A stretch of 12,504 nucleotides of DNA from an uncultured Dermabacteraceae bacterium (GCA_943913905.1 CALTZZ010000067.1:1-12504), one strand, 5' to 3'; shown: positions 1-6,731, counted from the first letter of the stretch. Notes: generated by a model from the letters alone, not told the origin. Program-made: numbers and translations.

Positions 1-76
1 AGGTGCGACGGTGCGAGTGGGAAACGCTCTTGCCGAAGCTCGGGCCCTTGGCGCAGATGTCACACTTGGAAGCCAC
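1..76 (-). CDS. rpmB: 50S ribosomal protein L28, N-terminal part (partial)
   Basis: Read on the minus strand from a GTG at 76-74, the first 25 codons give MASKCDICAKGPSFGKSVSH followed by SHRRT, the classic L28 N-terminus. L28 is a small protein of the large ribosomal subunit. The CxxC pair (Cys4, Cys7) marks the zinc-binding 'C+' form; the second Cys pair expected in that form would lie beyond the left edge. An AGGAG ribosome binding site (complement of 83-87) sits 6 nt before the GTG, which fixes the start. The gene is divergent from recG, so the two have separate promoters. Only about a third of the usual 61-78 residues is visible. The assignment is firm because the N-terminal signature is highly specific. 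Confidence 0.95.
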   Translation of the reverse strand, partial: MASKCDICAKGPSFGKSVSHSHRRT

Positions 77-218
77 GGTGTTCTCCTGAAAATAATTGCG
101 AAATAGAGTTCTGAATTGCGCCTCAGCGCGGAAGCGGAACTCACCGCGGGGCGCAAGGCAACCCCAACAGCATAGCCGAACCTGGTGCCGACGGCGAGAC
201 CAGCGCGGGCGTCATGGT

Positions 219-232
219 TGTGCGTTCGCACA
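219..232. repeat. Short inverted repeat TGTGCG-TT-CGCACA
   Basis: The six-base arms are perfectly complementary around a two-base centre, about 57 nt upstream of the recG start. The spacing suits a dimeric repressor operator better than an RNA hairpin, because a two-base loop cannot close. It does not resemble the actinobacterial LexA box (TCGAAC-N4-GTTCGA). It could also be a chance palindrome in GC-rich DNA. Confidence 0.3.
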
Positions 233-277
233 CACGACGATGGTGCGCGGCGTGAAAGAATATGCGGGAAATACGCG

Positions 278-284
278 AAAGGAG
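278..284 (+). promoter_or_regulatory. Ribosome binding site deciding the recG start
   Basis: AAAGGAG ends 4 nt before the GTG at 289-291. The in-frame ATG at 262 has no comparable purine-rich site upstream, and it would add nine residues rich in Arg and Glu that look like translated leader. The GTG at 289 is therefore preferred. Confidence 0.75.
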
Positions 285-288
285 AACG

Positions 289-2511
289 GTGGCTGAGAGT
301 CAGACGAGTTTCCTCACCGGCCTGGTGTCTCCACAGAATAAGGGTGCACTGTCTCATCTGGGGGCTCGGGATCTCGATGAGCTGCTGCGGATTCCTCCGC
401 GTCGATACGTCACGCCTGGTCCGCTTAGTTCGCTGCGCCTGTTGCGCGAAGGCGATGACGTTACGGTGATCGGGACTGTAAGCGGGAGCACCACACGCCG
501 CATGAGTAATCGGCCCGGCCACGTGCTGTCTGTGACTCTTCGTGATGACGACGGAGATTCGCTTCCACTCACGTTCTTCCTGTTTAAGGACCATCTGGTG
601 TCGTGGCACCTCTCGCGCCTCATCGATGGTGCGCGATTGCTCGTGAGTGGAACTGTGTCGGAGTTTCGGGGCGACCCGCAGATCGCGCACCCGGACTACC
701 TGTTGCTGCCAGACGAACCGAGCGAGGACGATGCGCGCCGGATTCAGGAGGCCCTCGAGCCTGCGCCCGTCTATCCGTTGCGAGCCAAGCTCGCACAAAA
801 GCAGGTTCGCAAGGCGTTTCATGCTGCTCTGAAGCATGCTGAGACTCTGGAGGATCCGATTCCAACCGCCATGAGGGCGGAACGAGGCGTAGGCGGGATA
901 CTCGAGGCTGTGCGCCACCTCCACGAGCCCGCGACTATGGATGATGTAGCGGCAGCCCACCGCTATATGCGTTATGAAGAAGCTTTCTTGATCCAGAGCA
1001 TTTTTGCCCGGCGCAGGGCCCAAGATGCCTCCGATACGGCTCCGAGTCTGGCAACCGTCGGCCCGCTGACGAGAGGGTTGGATGACAGGCTGCCCTTTAC
1101 GCTGACCCCATCTCAAAGTCAGGTAGGCGAGGCTCTGGCCGAACGTATCGCGGGCGAGCACCCCGCATCGGTGCTTCTTCAGGGAGACGTCGGATCCGGA
1201 AAGACCATCGTTGCGCTTCGAGCCATGGTACGTGCCGTGGACTCGGGGTACCAGGCGGCTTTGCTCGCCCCCACCGAAGTACTGGCCCGGCAACACTTCG
1301 CCACCATCACTGAGCTCCTTGGCTCTCTCGCGCGAGCGGGTCATCTTGACGCCGATCCGAATGCCACTCGAATCCACTTACTTGTGGGCTCGAGTTCTGT
1401 GCCCGAGCGCCGGCGCACCCTGTCTGACCTCATGACAGGCGAGGCGGGAATCGTGGTGGGAACGCACGCGCTGCTCACAGACACGGTGGAGTTCTACAAC
1501 CTGGGCCTCGTGGTGGTGGATGAGCAACACCGCTTTGGAGTGGACCATCGACGCAGCGTGAGAGCCAAGGGTCCGCAGGGGATGCGCCCGCACATGATGG
1601 TGATGACCGCGACCCCCATTCCCCGAACTGCAGCGATGTCGCTCGTGGGAGACCTGGATTCACTGACGCTCGAGAGCCGGCCCCATGATGGCTCCGAGAC
1701 CTCAAGCTTTGTGGTGCCGTTTCCGGATGCGTCATGGCGCGAACGAATGTGGCAGCGTCTTTTCGAAGAAGTGCGGTCCGGGCGCCAGGCCTTCGTGGTG
1801 TGTCCTCGGATCGACGGGCGCGACACGGAAGACGAAGCCGACGGTGACCGACATTCCACGGGGTTGGCGACACTTCACACGGTCGTGGATGTGACGTCAT
1901 GGCTGCGAGAACATCCCGGGGCCGACGGCGTCCGTATCGAAGAACTCCACGGACGGCTCACCACAGACGAGAAGAAAGACCGCATGGCGGCATTCGCCGC
2001 TGGGGAAATCGACGTGCTGGTTGCCACGACCGTGATCGAAGTGGGAGTGGACGTGCCGAACGCAAGCGTCATGGTGGTCCTCGATGCCGAACGGTTCGGA
2101 CTCGCGCAGCTGCATCAGTTACGAGGCAGGATCGGGCGCGGCCAGCACCCTGGGATAGCTTTCTTCGCGACGGCCTTCCCGCGCGGAAGTGACCAGCACT
2201 CGCACCTCACGGAACTGGCCAACACAACCGACGGTTTTGCACTCGCCGAGCTCGATCTTGCACGCCGGGGGAGCGGAGACCTCGTGGGAGACGTGCAGTC
2301 CGGTGCTGGTGTCACCGTCCGCTACCTCGACGTCGCGCGTGATGCCGCGCTCATCGAAGAGGCGCGGGAGGATGCTTTCCTCATCGAAGCCGTGCGGCTT
2401 GGTAATCTCGCTTCTCCACCACCACCACCATCTGAAGAAGAATTCGATGCCCTCGGCCGCGCTATTGCGCGGCGCACTTCTGGTGGCCACGTAGCCGTTG
2501 AAAGGAGCTGA
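289..2511 (+). CDS. recG: ATP-dependent DNA helicase RecG
   Basis: RecG is a superfamily 2 helicase that remodels stalled replication forks and branch-migrates Holliday junctions. From the GTG at 289 the product is 740 aa, close to the usual 690-740. The N-terminal wedge (OB-fold) domain spans roughly residues 55-155. Helicase motifs follow in order: Walker A GDVGSGKT (299-306), DEQH box (411-414), TATPIPRT (motif III), ATTVIEVGVDVPNA (motif V) and QLRGRIGRG (motif VI, 610-618). All key residues are intact. A short Pro-rich, acidic stretch near residues 708-716 lies just before the C-terminus. The gene opens the plus-strand operon; its TGA is 2 nt before the rsmD start, and the rsmD ribosome binding site lies inside recG, so the two are translationally linked. 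Confidence 0.97.
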   Translation: MAESQTSFLTGLVSPQNKGALSHLGARDLDELLRIPPRRYVTPGPLSSLRLLREGDDVTVIGTVSGSTTRRMSNRPGHVLSVTLRDDDGDSLPLTFFLFKDHLVSWHLSRLIDGARLLVSGTVSEFRGDPQIAHPDYLLLPDEPSEDDARRIQEALEPAPVYPLRAKLAQKQVRKAFHAALKHAETLEDPIPTAMRAERGVGGILEAVRHLHEPATMDDVAAAHRYMRYEEAFLIQSIFARRRAQDASDTAPSLATVGPLTRGLDDRLPFTLTPSQSQVGEALAERIAGEHPASVLLQGDVGSGKTIVALRAMVRAVDSGYQAALLAPTEVLARQHFATITELLGSLARAGHLDADPNATRIHLLVGSSSVPERRRTLSDLMTGEAGIVVGTHALLTDTVEFYNLGLVVVDEQHRFGVDHRRSVRAKGPQGMRPHMMVMTATPIPRTAAMSLVGDLDSLTLESRPHDGSETSSFVVPFPDASWRERMWQRLFEEVRSGRQAFVVCPRIDGRDTEDEADGDRHSTGLATLHTVVDVTSWLREHPGADGVRIEELHGRLTTDEKKDRMAAFAAGEIDVLVATTVIEVGVDVPNASVMVVLDAERFGLAQLHQLRGRIGRGQHPGIAFFATAFPRGSDQHSHLTELANTTDGFALAELDLARRGSGDLVGDVQSGAGVTVRYLDVARDAALIEEAREDAFLIEAVRLGNLASPPPPPSEEEFDALGRAIARRTSGGHVAVERS
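2416..2430 (+). repeat. (CCA)5 trinucleotide run inside recG
   Basis: Five identical CCA codons in a row encode Pro710-Pro714 of RecG, close to the C-terminus. Neighbouring proline codons in this operon are mixed and mostly end in G or C, so the uniform run stands out. It is slippage-prone, but each unit is a codon, so length change would keep the frame. A Pro5 stretch would also be expected to need elongation factor P. Confidence 0.8.
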
Positions 2512-2513
2512 CA

Positions 2514-3098
2514 GTGCCGCGCATTATTGCTGGAAAGTTCGGCGGTCGGCGGCTGCCGTCGCCTCCCACGTCTCGTACGAGGCCCACAAGCGATCGAATT
2601 CGCGAAGCCGTTTTTGCTCGACTAGACGCGTGGGGCGTCATCGACGGGGCCCACGTGTTGGACCTGTACGCGGGAACAGGCGCCCTCGGTTTCGAAGCGC
2701 TGTCGCGCGGCGCAGACACATTGCTCAGCGTTGAGGGTCACGCGGCAACTGCCACAATCATTAAAAAGTCCGCTGCCGAACTAGGGGTGACGGAGATTTC
2801 CCGTGTGCTTTCCCGGAAGCTCGGTCGCACCGGTATTCCAGACGCCGTCGGCCACACACTCGTGTTTGCAGACCCGCCATACGACGTCGAGTCCGCAGAC
2901 CTCACTGCCCTCCTCGAGAGCCTCGCAACGGGCGGCGGGTTTGCAGACGAGGCAACGCTCGTCGTAGAGCGGGCATCGAAGACTGCGGAATTGTCCCTGG
3001 GCAGCGCCTTTGTGAATGAGGGACCGAAAATCATGGGAGACACCCGCGTGGAGTACTTCACCTACCTCGACCCGGCTGTGACAAGCGAAGAGCGTTAG
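2514..3098 (+). CDS. rsmD: 16S rRNA (guanine(966)-N2)-methyltransferase RsmD
   Basis: This SAM-dependent enzyme methylates N2 of G966 in 16S rRNA during small-subunit assembly. The product is 194 aa, a normal length. It begins PRIIAGKFGGRRLPSP, the typical RsmD opening (basic RIIAG.. segment). It then has TRPTSDRIREAVF (residues 22-34), the SAM-binding motif I VLDLYAGTGALGFEALSRGA (48-67) and the catalytic motif IV DPPY (120-123), characteristic of N2-guanine methyltransferases. The GTG start at 2514 has AAAGGAG at 2501-2507, 6 nt upstream and inside the end of recG. The rsmD-coaD pairing is widely conserved in bacteria, which supports both calls. No unusual features. Confidence 0.96.
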   Translation: MPRIIAGKFGGRRLPSPPTSRTRPTSDRIREAVFARLDAWGVIDGAHVLDLYAGTGALGFEALSRGADTLLSVEGHAATATIIKKSAAELGVTEISRVLSRKLGRTGIPDAVGHTLVFADPPYDVESADLTALLESLATGGGFADEATLVVERASKTAELSLGSAFVNEGPKIMGDTRVEYFTYLDPAVTSEER

Positions 3099-3107
3099 GC
3101 TACCTCC

Positions 3108-3593
3108 ATGGCCACCGCACTCGTTCCCGGATCGTTCGACCCGATGACACTCGGGCACCTCGACCTGGTGCGACGGGCTGCCACGGCATTTGATTCCGTG
3201 GTTGTCGCCGTCACTCACAATCCGTCGAAAACACACACGCTCGATTGCGAGACGCGCATCGCCGTGATTCGTGATTCAGTCGCAGACGCAGGACTCTCCG
3301 ACCACGTGCGCGTTGAAGCACTCCCAGGGGGTCTCCTCGTTGACGGGGCCCGCCAGCTCGGAGCCACGCATCTGGTCAAAGGGCTCAGGAACGGCCACGA
3401 CCTCGCGTACGAAGAACCGATGGCGCGGATGAACATGGACCTGGCCGAGCTCGACACGTTCTTCATCCTCACTGACCCGACGCTCGCGCACGTCTCCAGT
3501 TCGCTCGTCCGCGAAATCCACGCACTTGGTGCCGATATCACCAAATTCGTGCCCCCCGCCTCCGTCCGTGCCCTCGACACCGCCCGAAACTAA
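3108..3593 (+). CDS. coaD: Phosphopantetheine adenylyltransferase
   Basis: CoaD transfers AMP from ATP to 4'-phosphopantetheine to make dephospho-CoA, the penultimate step of coenzyme A synthesis in the cytoplasm. The 161 aa product matches the family length. The nucleotidyltransferase motif TLGH (residues 14-17, within GSFDPMTLGHLDLVRRAA) is present, as are the KGLRNGHDLAYEEPMARMN segment (91-109) with its conserved Arg93, and the C-terminal SSSLVREI motif (129-136) that contacts ATP. The ATG at 3108 follows the rsmD stop by 9 nt. No real Shine-Dalgarno sequence precedes it, so translation probably depends on coupling to rsmD. It is not a pseudogene: every active-site motif is intact. Confidence 0.97.
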   Translation: MATALVPGSFDPMTLGHLDLVRRAATAFDSVVVAVTHNPSKTHTLDCETRIAVIRDSVADAGLSDHVRVEALPGGLLVDGARQLGATHLVKGLRNGHDLAYEEPMARMNMDLAELDTFFILTDPTLAHVSSSLVREIHALGADITKFVPPASVRALDTARN

Positions 3594-3609
3594 TACTTTT
3601 ACCCAGCAC

Positions 3610-3618
3610 AAGGAGGAG
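3610..3618 (+). promoter_or_regulatory. Strong ribosome binding site of the DUF177 gene
   Basis: AAGGAGGAG is a near-perfect match to the anti-Shine-Dalgarno complement, with AAGGAGG ending 5 nt before the ATG at 3622. It is the best site in the window and rules out the upstream in-frame ATG at 3526, which lies inside coaD and would add 32 Pro/Thr-rich residues. Confidence 0.85.
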
Positions 3619-3621
3619 CCC

Positions 3622-4215
3622 ATGGCCCCCGCACAACGCTCGCATAAAGATCCCACAGCACCACGCCCCGCCGACACAGGCCTCGACCTCGCCTTTGAAG
3701 CCGTTGACCTGGTCCACAAAATCGGTAGCCAACGAATGGTGGAACGCACCGTTACGAGTGAGAAACAAGTTGGCGACCCCAACCTTGGCGTAACCCCCGG
3801 TACTCCAATCGATGTGAACGCGAGCCTCGAATCGGTGGAAGAAGGAATCTTCGTCCACGGCAACGCGAAAACACGAGTCCAGGGCGAATGCTCCCGGTGC
3901 CTCGATCCAGTTCAGGACGACCTCACCGTGGACTTCGACGAGCTCTTCACCTACCCGGACAAAGTCCCAGACGATGTCGATGAAGACGAGGTCCCGCTGC
4001 TTGAAGACGACGTCATCGATCTCGCTCAGCTGGTACACGATTCGATCGCACTCGCAGCACCCATTCGGCCCCTGTGCCGCGAAGAATGCCCCGGACTCTG
4101 CTCAGAATGCGGTTTCCGTATGGAAGACGACCCGGACCACGAGCACCGGATCATTGATCCCCGCTTCGCTCAACTCGCGCAACTCCTCGATGGCGAAGGT
4201 GAGGAAACACGGTAG
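3622..4215 (+). CDS. YceD/DUF177 family zinc-ribbon protein
   Basis: The product is 197 aa. It is recognised as DUF177 (YceD) by its cysteine pattern: CSRCLDPV (Cys90, Cys93) in the middle and LCREECPGLCSECG (Cys152, 156, 160, 163) near the C-terminus. Between them is a very acidic stretch (residues 100-140). In several bacteria and in plant chloroplasts, members of this family are linked to 23S rRNA accumulation and large-subunit assembly; the biochemical role is not settled. The DUF177 gene is normally followed by rpmF (ribosomal protein L32), but here its TAG overlaps the rnc GTG by one base. The location between coaD and rnc is otherwise typical of actinobacteria. The N-terminal 20 residues are Pro/Ala-rich and probably disordered. 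Confidence 0.9.
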   Translation: MAPAQRSHKDPTAPRPADTGLDLAFEAVDLVHKIGSQRMVERTVTSEKQVGDPNLGVTPGTPIDVNASLESVEEGIFVHGNAKTRVQGECSRCLDPVQDDLTVDFDELFTYPDKVPDDVDEDEVPLLEDDVIDLAQLVHDSIALAAPIRPLCREECPGLCSECGFRMEDDPDHEHRIIDPRFAQLAQLLDGEGEETR

Positions 4216-4967
4216 TGTCCCGCGGAAAGAAAAAGGCCACGGACCGCGGCCACCGAGAAGACCGCACTCCACTCGTGGAATCACTCCCCGTCCGAGAACC
4301 AATCGACCCTGAGCTGTTCGACCTCGCCCTCACCCATCGCTCATATTCTTACGAGAACGGGGAGGTGCCGCATAACGAACGACTCGAGTTCCTCGGCGAT
4401 GCCGTCTTAGGGCAGGCGACAGCCTTCTACCTGTACACCACGTATCCGGAAGCACCCCAGGGTGTTCTCTCGCGCCGCCGCAGCGCCGTCGTCAACATGC
4501 GGGCGCTCGCCTGGCTAGCCCGTTCCCACAATCTTGGGGCGTACATCAAGCTTGGTAAGGGGGAGGCGCAGTCGGGTGGGCGAGACCGGTCATCGATCCT
4601 CGCCGACACCACCGAGGCGATCATTGGTGCCGTTCACCTGACCTCGGGTTCCACAGTCTCGCACCGGTTCGTGTTGGACCTGCTCGCGCCCATCGTGGAC
4701 AACGATGAGTTCCTTAGGTCCGAGTACGACTACAAGACGCGTCTGCAGGAGATCGCGGTCGAATACGACACCGTGCCCAAATACGCGATCACCGATCTAG
4801 AAACCGTACCGCCCAGCTACCGCGCAACAGTAACGATCGGCACGGTCCTGAGCGGAACCGGCGAAGGAACAAGCAAGAAGGACGCCGAGCGTGAAGCCGC
4901 CCGCCGAGCAGTCGATGGCTATTACGCTGCCAAAGGCGAAACCTTGGACCTATTCGAGGAACTGTAA
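4215..4967 (+). CDS. rnc: Ribonuclease III
   Basis: RNase III cuts double-stranded RNA, chiefly in rRNA precursor processing. The product is 250 aa. Residues 1-28 are a basic extension. The catalytic domain holds the signature NERLEFLGDAVL (54-65), with Glu55, Glu58 and Asp62, and DTTEAIIGAVHL (131-142), whose Asp131 and Glu134 correspond to the metal-binding D114/E117 of the E. coli enzyme. A double-stranded-RNA-binding domain occupies about 171-236 (KTRLQEIAVEY, then GTSKKDAEREAARRAV). The GTG start shares its G with the TAG of the upstream gene (TAGTG), with GAGGAA 8 nt upstream, so translation is coupled. mutM follows after 3 nt, the usual actinobacterial pairing. All catalytic residues are intact. 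Confidence 0.97.
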   Translation: MSRGKKKATDRGHREDRTPLVESLPVREPIDPELFDLALTHRSYSYENGEVPHNERLEFLGDAVLGQATAFYLYTTYPEAPQGVLSRRRSAVVNMRALAWLARSHNLGAYIKLGKGEAQSGGRDRSSILADTTEAIIGAVHLTSGSTVSHRFVLDLLAPIVDNDEFLRSEYDYKTRLQEIAVEYDTVPKYAITDLETVPPSYRATVTIGTVLSGTGEGTSKKDAEREAARRAVDGYYAAKGETLDLFEEL

Positions 4968-4970
4968 AGC

Positions 4971-5921
4971 GTGCCGGAACTCCCCGAAGTGGAGGTTGTA
5001 CGCCGCGGCCTCGAACCACACGTCACAGGCCAACGCATCGCCGCCGTTGACGTGATCGAACCGCGCTCGTTGCGGCGACACACGCCGGGACCACTCCATT
5101 TTGCTGAGGCTCTAACCGGAATGCAGGTTTCCGCAGTGGCCCGCCGAGGCAAGTTCCTGTGGACCACATTCGAGGACTGCGACGATGCGCTCGTCATTCA
5201 CCTTGGGATGAGCGGTCAACTGCGCGTGGCGAACCCCGACGTCGGCTCACATCATCCCGCTGATCCCTCCCACCACGAAGGGCCAGCCTCCGACCCCGAA
5301 CGGCATCTGCGAATCCGGCTCACCCTCAACTCTGGGACCCGCATTAGCTTCGTGGATCAGCGCATCTTCGGCGGAATGCAACTGTCACCACTGGTCCCCA
5401 CGGCAGACGGCGCTCCCGCCTGGCCAGCCCCTCACGCTGAGCGGATCCCCGCCGCCGCCAGTCACATTGCCCGAGACCTTCTAGACCCGCACATGGATCA
5501 ACAGGCCATAGTCGCGAAAATCCGTGGCCGTACGGCGTCCATCAAGAGCCTTCTCCTGGCGCAAAACATCGTGAGCGGGATCGGAAACATCTACGCCGAT
5601 GAAGCGCTGTGGGAAGCCCGCGTCCACGCATCCCGACCGGGCAACTCGCTCGCTCCCAGGAGCATCCACCGGATACTCGACTCCGCCCGCGCCGTCATGG
5701 AACGAGCTCTAGACGTGGGTGGTACCAGCTTCGACTCGCTCTATGTTAATGTCGATGGACGCACCGGATATTTTGCTCGCTCCCTCAACGCCTACGGTCG
5801 GGAAGGCCATCCCTGCCGCCGTTGCGGAACAACCATGAAACGAGCCCAATTCAGTAAGCGCAGCGCCACGTTTTGCCCGACATGCCAGCGAACGGCACGA
5901 TCCTCCACCCAGCGTCGTTGA
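4971..5921 (+). CDS. mutM: Formamidopyrimidine-DNA glycosylase (Fpg/MutM)
   Basis: MutM removes 8-oxoguanine and ring-opened purines from DNA and nicks the strand by its lyase activity. The product opens with MPELPEVE: Pro2 becomes the catalytic N-terminal amine and Glu3 is the second catalytic residue. Lys61 lies in ARRGKFLW, the conserved beta-turn lysine. HLGMSGQL, the helix-two-turn-helix segment SIKSLLLAQNIVSGIGNIYADEALW in part (191-214), and the zinc finger with Cys282, 285, 302 and 305 are all present. At 316 aa it is longer than the usual 270-290, partly because of a His/Pro/Asp-rich insert at about 89-111. The GTG start lies 3 nt after rnc, with GAGGAA inside the rnc end. It is the last gene of the operon. 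Confidence 0.96.
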   Translation: MPELPEVEVVRRGLEPHVTGQRIAAVDVIEPRSLRRHTPGPLHFAEALTGMQVSAVARRGKFLWTTFEDCDDALVIHLGMSGQLRVANPDVGSHHPADPSHHEGPASDPERHLRIRLTLNSGTRISFVDQRIFGGMQLSPLVPTADGAPAWPAPHAERIPAAASHIARDLLDPHMDQQAIVAKIRGRTASIKSLLLAQNIVSGIGNIYADEALWEARVHASRPGNSLAPRSIHRILDSARAVMERALDVGGTSFDSLYVNVDGRTGYFARSLNAYGREGHPCRRCGTTMKRAQFSKRSATFCPTCQRTARSSTQRR

Positions 5922-5990
5922 CACACTGCGCTGATCACCTGCACGTTTTTATCGCAGCGCCAAAAATGCGTCTTGGACCGCCGATAGTGC

Positions 5991-6007
5991 AAGGGCCTAA
6001 GGGCCTT
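5991..6007. promoter_or_regulatory. DevR-box-like palindrome / tandem AAGGGCCT repeat upstream of the response regulator
   Basis: AAGGGCCTAAGGGCCTT can be read two ways: a perfect tandem pair of AAGGGCCT, or an inverted repeat with arms AAGG-CC and GG-CCTT around TAA and one G/G mismatch. Its core at 5993-6006 matches the mycobacterial DevR/DosR box core GGGACTWWAGTCCC at 10 of 14 positions, and the gene just downstream encodes a DevR-like regulator. It lies about 53 nt before the start codon, where a -35 region could be. I infer an autoregulatory operator. A weak transcription-terminating hairpin for the mutM operon is an alternative, though no T-tract follows. Confidence 0.45.
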
Positions 6008-6014
6008 ATTCGGG

Positions 6015-6020
6015 TAGGCT
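6015..6020 (+). promoter_or_regulatory. Candidate -10 element for the response regulator gene
   Basis: TAGGCT fits the actinobacterial -10 pattern TANNNT and would start transcription near 6027, giving a leader of about 33 nt. No good -35 hexamer lies 16-18 bp upstream; the palindrome at 5991-6007 occupies that place instead. This is what an activator-dependent promoter would look like. The match is short, so this is only a candidate. The rest of the 5922-6059 gap holds nothing I can name. Confidence 0.3.
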
Positions 6021-6044
6021 AGATGTGTCCACCATTCAGTGCCC

Positions 6045-6050
6045 AAGGAG
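6045..6050 (+). promoter_or_regulatory. Ribosome binding site deciding the response regulator start
   Basis: AAGGAG lies 9 nt before the GTG at 6060. The earlier in-frame GTG at 6039 would place this site inside the coding region and has no site of its own, so 6060 is preferred. Confidence 0.75.
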
Positions 6051-6059
6051 ACTGCTTCC

Positions 6060-6683
6060 GTGACAGTAGAAACCGGTGCTCCGATCCGCGTGATGATCGT
6101 CGATGATCATGAAGTTGTGCGCCGCGGGATCGTAGCTGTGATCGATGCCGATTCCCGTCTGAGCGTTGTTGCTGAGGCCAGCTCAGTGAACGAAGCGAAG
6201 CGTCGATTGCCGGCTGTGACTCCCGACGTTCTAGTCACCGATCTGCAGCTCCCTGACGGCACGGGGATCGACGTGATGAAGGCTGCGCGGGAAGCGAACG
6301 AGGAGCAGTTGATGCTTGTACTCACCTCGTTTAACGATGACGCAGCTATTCGCGAATCTCGTGCAGCGGGCGCGGCCGGACTACTGTTGAAATCAGTTCG
6401 CTCGAACGAAATCGTGGGGACGATCCAGAAGGTTTACGCGGGCGAAAAGGTGTGGCCTGCAGGCGGCGGTAATGACGATGAATTCGATTTCTCGGCCGTC
6501 GAAAAGCGCATCGTAGAGTTCATTGGCGATGGTCTCGCTAACCGGGAGATCGCCGACCAGCTTGGGGTTGCGGAGAAAACGGTGAAGAACCGCATTACAG
6601 GCATTCTGCAGAAGATGGGCTTGCAGCGCCGCACTCAGGTCGCGGCGTGGGTTGTGGCTCGCCGCCGCGCCGACTGGAAATAG
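6060..6683 (+). CDS. NarL/DevR-type two-component response regulator
   Basis: The product is a 207 aa cytoplasmic transcription factor. The receiver domain (about 9-125) has the acidic pair Asp15-Asp16, the phosphoacceptor Asp61 in LVTDLQLPDG, Thr89 and Lys111, so phosphorylation is expected. The C-terminal LuxR-type helix-turn-helix (about 142-203) contains GLANREIADQLGVAEKTVKN and then QKMGLQRRTQVAAW, which closely resembles the DNA-binding domain of mycobacterial DevR/DosR. The gene stands alone on the plus strand, separated from mutM by 138 nt. It converges on the histidine kinase gene at 6772-8007, its likely partner. A DevR-box-like sequence in its upstream region suggests autoregulation. 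Family assignment is sure; the partner and regulon are inferred from position. Confidence 0.93.
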   Translation: MTVETGAPIRVMIVDDHEVVRRGIVAVIDADSRLSVVAEASSVNEAKRRLPAVTPDVLVTDLQLPDGTGIDVMKAAREANEEQLMLVLTSFNDDAAIRESRAAGAAGLLLKSVRSNEIVGTIQKVYAGEKVWPAGGGNDDEFDFSAVEKRIVEFIGDGLANREIADQLGVAEKTVKNRITGILQKMGLQRRTQVAAWVVARRRADWK

Positions 6684-6702
6684 GCACCATAGCAACACGC
6701 AA

Positions 6703-6731
6703 ATGGGGCGGGTCCGAATGGTCCGCCCCAT
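6703..6731. terminator. Bidirectional hairpin terminator between convergent genes
   Basis: ATGGGGCGG (6703-6711) pairs with CCGCCCCAT (6723-6731) as a perfect 9-bp, GC-rich stem, extendable by G-U pairs into an 11-base loop region. It lies 19 nt after the response regulator stop and about 40 nt past the histidine kinase stop, the right place to end both transcripts. Neither side has a long U-tract: TTTG follows on the minus strand and only TACTTG on the plus strand. Such U-poor hairpins are common in high-GC actinobacteria. Confidence 0.75.

Larger units (their letters stand above)
77..288. promoter_or_regulatory. Divergent intergenic region between rpmB and recG
   Basis: This gap of about 210 bases must hold the promoters for rpmB (leftward) and for the recG operon (rightward). 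I find no pair of -35/-10 hexamers good enough to mark. The short open frames that cross it (for example from 96 and 185) have arginine-rich, low-complexity translations and no ribosome binding site, so I do not call them genes. The only structured element seen is the inverted repeat at 219-232, listed separately. A DAK2-domain gene, commonly found between rpmB and recG in actinobacteria, is not here. Confidence 0.6.

Noticed and set aside
262..288. ATG at 262 as the recG start
   Set aside because: It lacks a ribosome binding site, while AAAGGAG precedes the GTG at 289; family alignment in memory also starts near the later site.
96..296. Short open frame of 66 codons in the rpmB-recG gap, possible leader peptide
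   Set aside because: No ribosome binding site, Arg-rich low-complexity product, and it overlaps the recG start.
1475..1900. Open frame of 141 codons antisense to recG
   Set aside because: Arg/Ser/Pro-rich translation, no start signal, opposite the conserved helicase motifs.
3276..3863. Open frame of 195 codons on the minus strand across the coaD/DUF177 junction
   Set aside because: It is antisense to two well-supported genes, has no ribosome binding site and no recognisable motif; such frames are common opposite high-GC genes.
5925..5960. Possible terminator after mutM: GCGCTG ... CAGCGC with a T-run between the arms
   Set aside because: Only 6 bp of stem with a loop of more than 20 nt, and the T-run is in the loop rather than after the stem.
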